Source: Austropuccinia psidii (Eukaryota > Basidiomycota > Pucciniomycetes > Pucciniales > Sphaerophragmiaceae). Taken from it: a stretch of 64,000 nt of DNA. Shown one piece after another: positions 36,477 to 48,000 of this stretch. The translations under genes and the position numbers were made by a program. Position 1 is the first letter of the stretch. Each line of letters starts with the position of its first letter. The notes under the pieces are model-generated. The model was not told the DNA's origin. It searched no databases and was given only the letters and a program-made list of their open reading frames with translations. The stretch spans positions 37,641,359-37,705,358 of the forward strand of contig JALGQZ010000009.1 in the NCBI GenBank assembly GCA_023105745.1, read 5' to 3'.

Positions 36477-37218
36477 TTTTGGGGGGGGTGGCTGCATTTT
36501 TGGACTTATTTAAGGATTTATAAAGCATAAAAGTGAGTAATTTATTCATTTTTCTTTATAATTCTATTGTTTTTATCACTTTCTGTTCAATTGTTCTAAT
36601 TAAAATGTTAATATATTGAATATCATATATTATTATGTTATCAGTGGTATATAATAATATACAAGCTTTTTTTCTTCACTCTTTGATGTGGATTAATTAG
36701 AAATATTATTTACCACTGCTATATTGGTTGTGTTTTTGTATAGATTACTGAAACCAGTAGCCAGTATTCTTTGTAAGTCACAAATGATACCCCTGTACTA
36801 CAAATGAAATCTTCAGAGGATGTGGCCAAATAAATTGATAGTTTCAATTATTCAAATAAACCATTATGAATATTCATTTGTTTACTTAAAGGATAATCTG
36901 TACATCTTTGAGCTACATTAGTATCTCACCTATATTCTACCAAGTATTTTTGACATGAAAACTGAAGAATTATATTTTTCTGTCATAATCAAATATGGAA
37001 TGCACAAAAGTATTGAGTCAGAGGGAATTATTTGATGTGAAGAAGAATTATAAGAGTCAGAACTGACATTAAACCATTATATTCTGAATTTTAGTGGGAG
37101 AAACCTTAATACCACTTGAAAGACAATCACAGAGAAACCAATCTGTGACACCATATTACATATACCACATGCAGAAAGGCAAAGTAAACAGGAATAATGA
37201 AATCCTTGTGGCCACCAG
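36477..37218 (+). other. Primer-binding site and leader of element E
   Basis: 36477-36496 reads TTTTGGGGGGGGTGGCTGCA, the drifted primer-binding site. The family leader hairpin is recognisable at 36644-36665 (GTGGTATAT arm intact, other arm partly lost). The leader is cut by the solo LTR at 37219. Confidence 0.7.
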
Positions 37219-39269
37219 TGTGAGCCTGTGAGGTATATATGACATACCCATAAGGCCACAAATAGCTTTATATACATCTGATTTAGTATTGAACAGAATT
37301 TTCAGTTGAGATTAAAATAAAAAATAACAAAAAATAAGTATAACTTTTTTTTGGATAAACAAAGTTGTAATTAGTGTAACTTTTCAAAAAAAATTAAAAT
37401 TGTTAAATTTAAGCTTAAATAAGCTTTAATTTAAAGTTTCATAAGGTTTATGCAAGCTTACCAAAGTTTTAGTTAAATAGAGGTGTTGTGTATATTTCCT
37501 GAATTGGCTAAGGATTTGCCATACAGGATGTAAATCCTGTGTGGACTCAATTCAAAAGTGTTTAAGGCCATAGTATGGCTTTAAATAAATAAAAGGGCAA
37601 AATCCATGCAAAAAGGTGGGACAATGGAAAAAGACCAAACAGAGCTGGGGTACCCAGCCTTTTGGATCTGAAAGGTTCAATTAAGGCTGTCAATCTGTAT
37701 TGGAGGATTTCCAACCTTATTTAAACTTTAATATTAGACTTTGATCCAACCTTAAAGTTTAAAATGTTTTTATCCCTATTTGGACAGGAATTCCAAGCTT
37801 CCAAAGGCCAAATCCCAATATGCAAGCTTGAAATTGAAGTTTTAAGAACTGTCAAAGCTTAAATAAGCTTAAAACTTGAAATTTACAAGCATTGAAACCT
37901 TATCAAAAGTTAAGGTTTAGCACTTATTGCTATTTTACATGGAAAAATAGCAATAACTTCAAAAATTCATTAAAAATCCAAATCTTAACGGATTTGCTTG
38001 AATTGTTCACACAGCTTACAATTCAACGTTATTTGTGTATTTACCAAATTCTAAGTATCTTTTATCAATAGGTTTTATTTGTAATTATCCTGGAAAATTA
38101 CTCTTTTAATTATACTTAGAGAAAATTACAATTTCTTCAAAAATTAATTAAAAGTTCAGTTTAGGAGATTTCTTCTTGAAACTTCATTTTTAAGTTGTTG
38201 ATGTGATCAACCTTAATATGAATAAGCTTTTTTTATATTAAAACGTAAAATAAATAGCTTAAATGAGGATTAAAGTTGCTTGGAGTTAAGAATAGCACCT
38301 GTAAGCTTAAATTGGAATTAAAAACATGTTACCTTAAGCTAAGAACCTTATTTTCAAGCATGTGTTTTCAGATTTGACCTGAGTATGCCCTCTATATCCA
38401 TTATGAATCATGAGAGCTGCTCTGCCGACATAAAAGTAGTCTTTTCATAACTGTTTTTGTCTATCAATTCAATCCAATCCAATCATATTAGATATTTAAA
38501 CAGGTAAAGATTTATTAAAGGTAAAATCTTATTATTAAAGCAATTGTTATTTTATTTTATTCTTTATTAATTTTAAATGAAATAATTGAAATCATAGAAT
38601 ACAGATTATTGTTGTAATCACCAAATAATATATTTTATTTTATGAAATTATTGTCTTTATAATATCTTTTAAAAATACACAAATTCCTCTTAAAAACTGT
38701 TTAATCATATTTTTCATTACAAAAAGTTGTTTTATCTTTTAAAATATTGATTTTTGGAATGTTGTTAACTTATAATAATTATTTAATAGAATAACTGTTG
38801 TATTTTACTTGTTGTATTAAATATATATTATAAGTTTTTCTGTAAAATTCTATAATTTGTTTTTCTATTATTAGTTTTTTTATATAGAATTTTTCTATAA
38901 GAATTATATCTGCACAGTGTGTGTTATAATTTCTTTTTATAAGTAATATTTATATTATTTATAAGTGGTTAAAAACTTATATTTTCCACATGTAATTGTG
39001 TCATTAAGAGATTTTCACTTCTTATTGTTATAACTGTCAGTGACTATAACAATAATAGAATAATTATAATTTATTATAATTATTGATATTGCTTTATTCT
39101 TATATTATATAATAATGATTAAATTCATTTTTTTTAATATAATTATTTTTTAATAATTATATTGAATTGTGGTTATAATATTTGGTTATATTATATTTTT
39201 CTACTGAGGACAGTCATAGTACTCTTGATATTGTTACTATAATCAAGAGTTTTATAGACAAAACTTACA
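37219..39269 (+). repeat. C-like solo LTR in the leader of element E, 2.05 kb
   Basis: Starts TGTGAGCCTGTGAGGTATA, followed by CATACCCATAAGGCCACAAA, and ends AAAACTTACA, matching the ends of the C LTR. Flanks ACCAG (37214-37218) and GCCAG (39270-39274) form a target duplication with one mismatch. Very AT-rich and diverged inside. Confidence 0.75.
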
Positions 39270-40187
39270 GCCAGGAAGTGGATACCAATAGCCACTAAAA
39301 GGGCTAGAAAGCCACAAAGCTGTTCACTCATCCAAGGTCAACACACTTTGTAAATTTTGTAGGGAAGATAACAATTATTTACCCTGTTGTAACCTCTGAA
39401 GGTAAATTGCCAAAGACAGTATAACAAATGTGCATACAGAGTACACTCAAAGGGAAATAACCCAAGAAAAATGTTTTTGACTGATTTCCATTACTAATAT
39501 CACATTGACTCCACATCTCAGAGACCTTGGATTCCCAAGGAATCAGCCACAAGATATAAAATTGTTCTTCAGAACAAGAAAACTTTGGTTTGCAAACTAT
39601 GGTGAATGGAAAGAAACTCAGGAGAATTCTTCCCACTATGCCATTCACCATCTAACCATCTAACTGAATAGAAACATAAAGCCATAGGACTGGAAAAAAA
39701 TGAACCAAGTTCTCCAGCTCTACCCACTCCTCAAAGACCTGTTCCAATGGAGCATGAAACACAATAGGTTCAACCTAGCATCACACTTGGAGGAACTTGG
39801 AGCAAACTGATGAAAAATATTTCTCAAAGGGAGATCTTTTGTAGAACTCATGGAAATCACCAAAGGTTGTAATCCCAACTGGAACATCAAACTCCTGGAA
39901 GAAAGGGCAGCTAGGATAGGAGAGAATCAAGTCACTATTAAAAAAGCATACTCCAACTCTATATGGCTCACAAGGAGTGGTAAATAAACTCAACTACCTA
40001 GTGGCTTCAAAATGCTTGGAATACCATAAATCAGGGGCCAAAAGTCACCATTATTCTAAATCCCAGGAAGCTTACAGAAGAAGGCAAGAACAAGACATCA
40101 TTCAACTAGAGGCCAAAATATCCAGAATTTACTAACCTCAGTGAAGGAAATGAACAAGAGGAAGGAAAAGTTTCAAATACTCCTGAT
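39270..40187 (+). pseudogene. ORF1 relic of element E
   Basis: Exon 1 remains near 39362-39420 (PVVTSEGKLPKT). An acceptor ...TCTCAG precedes exon 2 at 39522 (ETLDSQG). Further on come a fragment of the structured block (VNGKKLRRILPTMPFTI) and CNPNWNIKLLEERAARIGEN near 39865, the E version of the GWNP...LLExR motif with Trp changed to Cys. Many stops. It ends where the solo LTR entered, at the position of the ORF1/Gag junction. Confidence 0.65.
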
Positions 40188-41873
40188 TGTCACAACCACG
40201 AGTTTGACCCTCCTCCTTGATGGTTGTGGCAAATCAACCTGGAGCCAAGTTGGGGCAAATTGGCCACATCATATCTTTTATGGCCAATTGGCCCCCTTGG
40301 TTGTTCTATGGCATCCATGCCATAACACCTTCTCATGGCCATTTTATGGCCTCAGGCCATATCCTGCCGTCATTGGCCTTCTTGGCCAATTCCCACTTCA
40401 CCAACCCCCAGGCCTTCATCTTTGATTTTGGACCTGGGCGGTCATTTTATCTTCTAGGTGCCTCAAGGCCTCCTAGCCATCATTTTTGGATTCAGGGCCA
40501 CCCCTTTCATTAATGGGGTTTTGGCCTAAATGGCCTTTTTGGGCCATTTAGGCCCCCTATGGCTCCTACGGCCCGTGGGCCGTGATTCACGGTCCATAGG
40601 CTATTTAGGCCCCCTTTGGCCTAATCCAATGAGGCCAAAAGGGGCCAGCCAGGTGGGTCCCAAACAACAATTGGGCCCACCTGAGCCATTTTTTGGCCAT
40701 CACCTCCTTGGACCCAAAAATGACCAAGAACCTCATGGACACCTTTTTGGCCATAAATCCCATAGGACCCAATTTTGGCCATGGACCACCATGGACCAAT
40801 AGTTCAGCCATGGCCTCTGGCAACCACCAGAGGCCACCAGATCAGCTCAGCCCGTCTTTCCCCTCAACTCCAGGGGATTTCCTCTTTTCCTTCATACCAT
40901 CCGTACTCAAGGTTGCAGGCATGGTGCATATATGGTATTATATACCATTATGCACCATTTTTGCTCAGCAATCCAATGGTGACACTTTCAGGATCCAACT
41001 CCACCTTCCCAACTCAAGGTCTCAAATCCCAACGCCCATTTTGAAGGAGGATTAATCAGCTCATAAGTCTGACAAGTTATGGTGGCAATCAGAAGACTTT
41101 TCAAGGATCCCAACCACCTGTATCTGCAGGAGTTGGGTTGGCACAATTAATTCTGGATTATTCAAGGGCAATTCTCAAGAGGTATTACATCAGTTCAATC
41201 AGTTGTCAAGGCATCAAGTATTCAATACTCCTTTGGACAACCCAATTCATCCATACAGGCCTCATTCAATCAACCTGTATGGTATTGGCCCAATTGGGTC
41301 ATTTCATATTCCACTGTGGGAATTCCATCACACAGTTCAAAATTCAAGATGGCCAGAACTTTATTTCCCGATCCGGACAATACAGCCATTGATCCACCTT
41401 CCAGGATCAATCTTTCAGTTTTCACATATACCGGCTACCTTTCATCACCTGGGGACTTTTTCCCCAGTTAATTAATATATTGGATTTATTTTTGTCTCTA
41501 TTTTCTTTTACATTATTAAAGTTAATACTGTTAATCTTAAGTCAGTCATTAGCACTCTTTCTCTTTTCTTTCTTCACCTGTCAGTGGATATTGGTGGTCA
41601 TATCCTTTACTAATTCCATTGTTCTTCCTGGCAGGTTGAAACAGTTAATTGAGGATTCACTTGGTTGGCTTCTTGGTTTTTGGTTTTCTTTTATCTTTGG
41701 CTTCTGGCTTCATTCTTATTATTCTTTGTTATCTTTGGCATATTTGTCCTTTCTCTTATTCCTGCTTAAGAAATATATTCTGTAGTATTTCTTATCATCT
41801 TTTGGAGTCCTCCAAGTGAGTTCTTGATTCATGAGTGCCAGTCCCTCTTGCTTCCATAAGAGCCCCTGTGACA
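40188..41873 (+). repeat. Solo LTR D, 1686 bp, exact target duplication
   Basis: Starts TGTCACAACCACG and ends AGCCCCTGTGACA, flanked by CTGAT on both sides (40183-40187, 41874-41878). Its 3' half resembles the chromovirus LTR (3892-4651). The 5' part holds a dense GGCC block (about 40260-40830) and a long hairpin (40921-40958). No internal region, so it arose by LTR-LTR recombination. Open frames inside it follow the GGCC repetition and show no domains. Confidence 0.93.
40921..40958. promoter_or_regulatory. Long hairpin in solo LTR D
   Basis: Arms ATGGTGCATA-T-ATGGTAT and ATACCAT-TATGCACCAT around a TAT loop: 17 pairs with a single bulged T. Role unknown; a protein-binding dyad or RNA hairpin is possible. 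Confidence 0.6.
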
Positions 41874-41878
41874 CTGAT

Positions 41879-42089
41879 ATAATAAGCAGTCTCACTATTA
41901 TAAATCACATCCCCAATCAGAATAAAGACAATTTTGTAACCCCAGAGAGGGCATAAGTAGCAATGGCTAATGGTTATAAATTTCTCAAGTTCCAGAGAAC
42001 ACTAAAAAGGAGCTTGACAGACTCCCAGACTATATCTCCAGGTGACAAGAAGAAAACACCTTGCAATAAAAATATCCATACTCTCCAAG
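41879..42089 (+). pseudogene. Gag fragment of element E, left of insertion C
   Basis: Decayed frame with NFVTPERA near 41930 and KNIHTLQ at the end, aligning with the A and B Gag segments ...VVTPESS... and ...KIVKTLQ. It breaks at the target site CCAAG and resumes at 60384. Confidence 0.6.
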
Positions 42090-43904
42090 TGTGAGCCTTA
42101 GAGGTAATTTCATATACCCAAAAGACCACAAATATAAAAAATAACATATTAATATAAATAAAATAAATTTATTTATATTATTAAAATAAAAATAAAAAAT
42201 ATAAATATAAAATTATATTAAAAATAAAAAATTAATTATAATTTAAAAATAAAATTACTTTAAATTTTGTAAATATAAAATTACATTTATACTTGAAAAA
42301 TTTAAGTAAAAATGAAATTTTAACAAAATTGTGAAAAAATAAATAAATTTGGAAAAAAGTTAAATAAAATTTATTATAACTTTTTATCCAATAAATAAAC
42401 ATATAAATTTTATTTCACCATTGGATTCCTCATAAAAAGTCAGGTGGGGTCACCTCTGAGTGAAATTTTTGTAACGCAACTCTAAATAAGCTTAAATTAA
42501 GTTTTTAGTATTTTCAATACAAAAGTTGAAAATCCTCAAAACCTTAATTTAATTCACACCACATGTGGTGTTAACCATCAATTTTTGTGTTAAAATTGAG
42601 GTGTTGTGTTTAGTTTAGAAGTTATGAGGAATTAAAGTATTTTCAATTGAATTCAATTGAAATGTCAAAATGTGCGCGTGTATTACATAAGTGAACTTTG
42701 ATTTACATATGAGGTGTCAATTATTACTGTATTGTACTGTACAATTGAATTGAATTACATGTGTAAATTATAAGTATAATACATGATGAGGAATTAAAGG
42801 AAAAATAAATTGGAAAGATTAAATTTGGGGGGGAAAAGGAACTCCAGCTCTAAGGGGGAGCTAGACCCCCAAAATCCTTGCTGACAGGCGTGGGATGTCA
42901 AAATTCACGCAAAAGTTCATCACTTTTGGCCTGGAATTGAGTTACAGGGTCTGTGGACTCAATTGATGATGAGGTTTTGATACCAACTGGGGTAGTTTTA
43001 GCTGTTGCCAAGAAGGTAAAACTACCCTTAAGATAAAACAATCATAATAAAAACAGTTTTAACTGGTTTCTACGCCTCTGACACACATTCTGACGTGTTT
43101 TGAAGGCTCTAGGCCTGGTATTGCTATAGTAATGGCTGATTTAAGGGTCTAAAATGGCTAAAAATGGCTTAAACCAGCCTTTTTTGGTCTAAACCAGGGT
43201 TCAATGATGCCATAATTAGCTTTTCTGTTGTCAAACTGTTTTTCACCACTGACAAGAGTAAATTTTACTTTTGGAGCAAGAGAATTGATGGCTATAAAAG
43301 AATGTCTTCTTTGCCCCACTTTTCTCTTCATGTTAGAATCTTTTCCTTTTATTAATTAGTTTAAAACTGTTAAACCAATCAATCAAAGATTCCAACCACC
43401 ACTTTTAAATCATTTTAATCCTTTTAACCACGTGAAAAAATCATTATAATCATTGTTTGTAACTCTTATAATCATTTTTACCCCTGAACCACCCCAAAAG
43501 TGAATTAAAGCATCTTTCATCACTGTTAACTTTGTCACTTTGTTTCCAAATTCACTCTGGTCACTTTTGGGCGTGTTTTCTCTTTAATATTCTTTTTAAA
43601 GACTTTGTTCTTTAATTAATTGCTTGCAGTTCTTTGCTCAATTAATTCCAATTGAAATTGCTCTTGAAGAAATTTCTTTTGTAGCCTTAAAATATCTCTT
43701 GTAGAGTATTTTTTGGATAAATCTTTATTGTTGGTAAAACAATAAATTTTTATATTATTGTTTTATACTAATAAAGTTATAAACAATAAAATTGGCGTGT
43801 TTTCTCTTAAAAATAATATTTTTAACTGAATTTTACCTTATACAAATTTTGAGGACAGGAAAAGTACTTGATTTTTAATCAAAGTTTCATATCCACACCT
43901 TACA
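42090..43904 (+). repeat. Element C LTR 1, 1815 bp
   Basis: Starts TGTGAGCCTTAGAGG and ends CCACACCTTACA. TATA box at 43293-43299, so R-U5 is roughly the last 580 bp. A 15 bp direct repeat GGCGTGTTTTCTCTT lies at 43570 and 43794. Most CpG in the LTR sit in CGTG cores. Confidence 0.95.
43293..43299 (+). promoter_or_regulatory. TATA box of element C LTR 1
   Basis: GGCTATAAAAGAATG context; repeated at 51530-51536 and 59767-59773. Transcription should start about 30 bp downstream, near the CCCCACTTTTCTCTTC stretch. Confidence 0.65.
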
Positions 43905-43923
43905 TTTGGGGGCCCAGCCGTGA
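43905..43923 (+). other. Primer-binding site of element C, copy 1
   Basis: TTTGGGGGCCCAGCCGTGA directly after LTR 1. The TGGGGGCCCAGCCGTG part could pair with the 3' end of a tRNA whose discriminator base is C; tRNA-Pro is the best guess because of the TGGGGG start. Confidence 0.7.
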
Positions 43924-44130
43924 TATTTTACCTGTGACATATTTTTTTTACTCTTTTTAAATCTTTTTTCTTATATTGAAAAATTTAAAAACATATAAAA
44001 AATACTTATAATTCAAAAAACCCATAAAAAATAATTTTTTTCATATTATAAGTGAGGCTTAAATTTTTATTTCTTTTTTTGAAATATCCTTTTTTTCTAC
44101 TTAATTAATTGGCTTTTTCATTAATTTTAG

Positions 44131-45042
44131 TGTCTGACAACGTGGTAAGACAAGAAAACATTGAAACAGCCTCAACAGTAACCAGCATTATCCCTGCCAG
44201 TACTGTTAATTCTGATCATAATAGCACTGTTATTGTGACTCAAAATAACCAGCCTGAACCAATATCTTCTGAATTGATTAACTTGGACATAAGTAATACC
44301 CTTCAGAAAGCTAAAAATTTGGCCAATAGTAAGTTTTTGACGTAAAAATACTATTTTAAGCCTTTTTTAACCATAATTATGCCTTCAACCAGGTCAGGAG
44401 CCAGCTACAACCCCTCAAGCAGCTCCCAAAAAGGTAATAGACGTGATTATGGCAGAGGCCAACCAGGTACAGAAGGAAAAGGGTCAGTTGATGACTTCCA
44501 AACAACTAAAATGGGTCATTCTGAAGCTGATAATACCATTTTACCTTCAAAAAGAGCTGACACCGCCACAACAAGCCTCTGTGGACATATACAAAGCCAG
44601 CCACAGTGCATACAACAATGCACTCCAATTCAAGGAGTACCAGATCCTTGCAGACCTGTGGAAGAATTGCATGAATTCTTACCTGACAGTAAGAAAATTC
44701 TTGGGCCATCCCAACACTTGCAAATTGCTCAATGGATGGCATCCATTGATGGAGAAGAAAAACATGATGCTTTTGACACTAGAATGGAGGAAAAACAACC
44801 CTCCACCAGCCAAACCAGTGCCAAAAACAGCCCCAGTGGCCAGCAGCAGCAATTCCAACGTGAAAAAGCAGCCACAAACTCCAAACAAGGGCAAAGGGAA
44901 GGCACCAGCCCCAAAACCTTACAGCCAGGGCTACAGAATCCCAAAGATTCAGCAGGATGCCATGGAAAATGTATTTCAGATGGCCAGAACCATGATGGAA
45001 TTACAGAAGAAGGAGGAAGCCAGATTAAGGTTCCAGAAATGA
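44131..45042 (+). CDS. ORF1 of element C copy 1, two exons, overlapping the Gag-Pol frame
   Basis: Exon 1 begins after an acceptor-like TTAATTTTAG (44121-44130) and runs to 44328; intron 44329-44392 (64 bp, GTAAGT...CAACCAG); exon 2 44393-45042. Splicing puts exon 2 in a different frame from the long Gag-Pol ORF and gives about 282 residues. There is no ATG in exon 1 or between the LTR and 44378; if a leader exon ending in A is joined at 44131, an ATG (MSDNVVRQ) is formed. The middle is rich in structured, aromatic sequence ([56 protein letters not shown]); the tail is Pro/Lys-rich ([18 protein letters not shown]). GWHP...LEWR matches GWNP...LEVR of ORF1 in B. The stop TGA (45040-45042) overlaps ATG 45039-45041 of Gag. 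Function unknown. Confidence 0.7.
44329..44392 (+). other. ORF1 intron of element C copy 1, 64 bp
   Basis: GTAAGT donor, CAACCAG acceptor, phase 1, similar in size and phase to the 68 bp ORF1 intron of element B. The ATG at 44379 of the long Gag-Pol frame lies inside it, so splicing removes that start. Confidence 0.65.
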
Positions 45043-48000
45043 TTTCTGACATATTTGATTCCATCCCAGAGTTGTATAATGCTATAAATGACGTGAAAAA
45101 ACATCTTTCTGATAAAAATGACACCATTTGTAACAACATTAAAACAAACAACCTGAGTCTGTGCCAAATTAATGAAACACTTATGTGTTTTGAAAAAGTT
45201 TTGAGAACAATTAAAAATTCCAATAATGATAATTCTTCTAACAATAAAATAAATGAACAATCTGCCATTATTAAAGAATTAACAGATAAATATTCTAAAT
45301 TCAATATTGATGACATAATTGAAACAAGAATTAAACAAGCCATAAATATTATCAAGACAGATAACAAGAAAGTCCTTGATGACATTTCAAATTCATTTAC
45401 TGAAGTAAAGACATATACCATTGCCTTGAAAAAGTGTTTTGATGCTTCACAAGAAGAAGTATCAAAATTATCAATGAAATTGAATCAAGTCACTGCTGAT
45501 AATACAAGACAGACAGAGTTATGGCAAGAACTTACATATAAAGAAGACATGTATAAAATTGAAGTAATAAATTTAATACAAAGCTTCCAACATGAATACA
45601 GAAATTCCCAAAGGTGTAGCAACGGTAAAATGAATGACATTGAACAATTACTGAACACCTTACCAAGAATGTCTACACCTCTAAATCAAAATGAGGGCAC
45701 AAGAATTTCAAATCCACAAGTATTGGATCCTGATAATTCACAATTAAAAAATGAATTATCCACTTCTTTTCATAACTTGGAACCATCAATGGGCCAAGCA
45801 CTCTTGAAAGAAGTTCCAAAACTTAAAGAATGGCCTCACTTCAGTGGTGAAGGAGAGTATGACCATATGGAATTCATTAGAGGTATTGACATGATCAAAG
45901 AGGATTTTGAATTACCAGACAGATTGGTAACAGCCAGGTTTAACACCTTGTTTACCAGATCAGCTCACAGATGGTACATCAAAATAAGACAAGCACATGG
46001 ACACCAGAGTTGGACTTGGTGGAAAACCCAAATCATCAACAAATGGGCAAATGATGCTTGGAGGTTTAAAGTTGAAACAGCCTTTGAATCTGCCAAATTT
46101 AATGCTGATAAAGACAAAGCTTTACCATGGTTTTGCCAACAAAAGGACAGATTAACAGCATTATATCCTGACATGTCAGAATTTATGATCCATAGAAAAA
46201 TTCTGAGACAATGTGGAGGTGACTTAGAGCATGCTGTCAAAAGCAGGACTACTGAACAATCTTCAGCAGAGGATATTATCAATATACTAGAAGAAGTAAC
46301 CACCAGAACCAAAATTGGTTCTAGTAGGGTGAATCTTAAAACAAGGTTTAATACACCTTGGAAAGATTCTGTGGACAAAAACCCCAAAGAAAATTCTAGT
46401 AATATTAAATATAAATCTGCAGATACAGTCAGAAAATGCCATATTTGCCAAAGCACCACCCATTTAGCCAATACATGTCCAAAAAGGGGGAAAATCAATG
46501 AAATTGACATTGAAAAAGAACCAGATGTTGAAAAAGAAGACATAATTGAAGACAATTCAGATGATAAGTCATCCATATTCTCTGAATCTTCAAAAGATAT
46601 AGAAAATATCAATGCCACTTTTGACATCATGGAATCTTATTCCCACTTACCACAATTGAGCAATGGTCAAGTTGATTTATCAAAAGTTCAAGATGCACAA
46701 CTTATGAAGACAAAACCAAACAGAGGAAAAGGTTATACAGCTGGTAACTCCTGTATAACAGAAGTGGTGATTGACAACAAACCCACCAAACTTTTGCTTG
46801 ACCCAGGAGCCTTCTGCTCTTGTGTTGGAAAATCTTTTCTTAAGACTTGTGTACCAAATTTTGAAGACCAATTGTTACCAATTGATGGTATAAAATTCAA
46901 CAGTGCAAGTAACCCAATGAAAGCATTAGGAATCTTTGAGACCAATGTCATATTCCCACACATAAATGGGAATTTAAGGATCACAGTTGAATTTGTTGTT
47001 ATGGAAAATTGCTCTAGTACCCATTTTATATTGGGAAATGACTATTTAATCATGTATGGGATAGATTTACATAATAACAAAGACAGATACTTTACAATTG
47101 GAGACAATAAGCGCCAGAAATTTGCCTTTTTACCCTTTAAAAGACAAATTACAGTAAACAAAGTAGCACCAGTCAACTTAGAGTTAGAGAAATTCAAGTC
47201 TGAACAGTTAAATGAGGCTGAAATAAGCCTTCATCTGACTGATAAGCAAGAAAATGCACTTTCTTCCCTTTTGTATGACCACAGAGGAGCATTTGCTACA
47301 GACAAAGAACCCCTGGGAGCAATTATTGGTCATGAAGTTGACATCATTCTTAACATTGAGAGACCTTATCCACCACTCTTAAGAAGACCTGCTTATCCAG
47401 CAAGTCCAAAATCAAGAGAAGCTCTAGAAATTCATATCAAAGAACTTCTAGACCTTGGTGTAATAAGAAAAGTAGGCCACAATGAGGAAGTAGAAATAAC
47501 TACACCAGTCATAGTGGCGTGGCATAATGGAAAATCCAGAATGGTTGGGGACTTTAGAGCTCTGAACACTTACACTGTTCCAGACAGATACCCAATACCA
47601 AAAATCCAAATTGCCCTTACTCAAATATCTCAAGCAGTGTATATAACCACTATGGATGCCCTTAAAGGATTCCATCAAAATGTGGTAACACCAAGAGCAA
47701 GAAAATACTTGAGAATTATTGTTCATTGTGGAGTGTATGAATACTTAAGGATGCCCTTTGGTATCAAAAATGCACCTTCACACTTCCAAAGAATGATGAA
47801 TGAAATCTTCCCTGAAGAACTCTCAGAGGGATGGTTAATCATTTACATTGATGACATTATTATCTGTTCAAAGACTTGGGAGGAGCACATGTACAGATTA
47901 TCAAGAGTTTTGACAAAAATCCAATCAGTAAACATGAAAATCTCCTTGAAGAAATGTCATTTTGGATTTAAAGAACTTAAGGCACTAGGACATGTTGTAT

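Noticed and set aside
40141..41055. Several frames of about 90-120 codons in solo LTR D
   Set aside because: They follow the GGCC repetition, overlap each other in different frames, one crosses the LTR boundary, and none has a domain.
44729..45421. 230-codon minus-strand frame in element C (repeated at 52966-53658), and other long minus-strand frames such as 45965-46630 and 49835-50368
   Set aside because: Antisense shadows of an intact Gag-Pol; hydrophobic composition mirrors the coding strand and no domain is visible.
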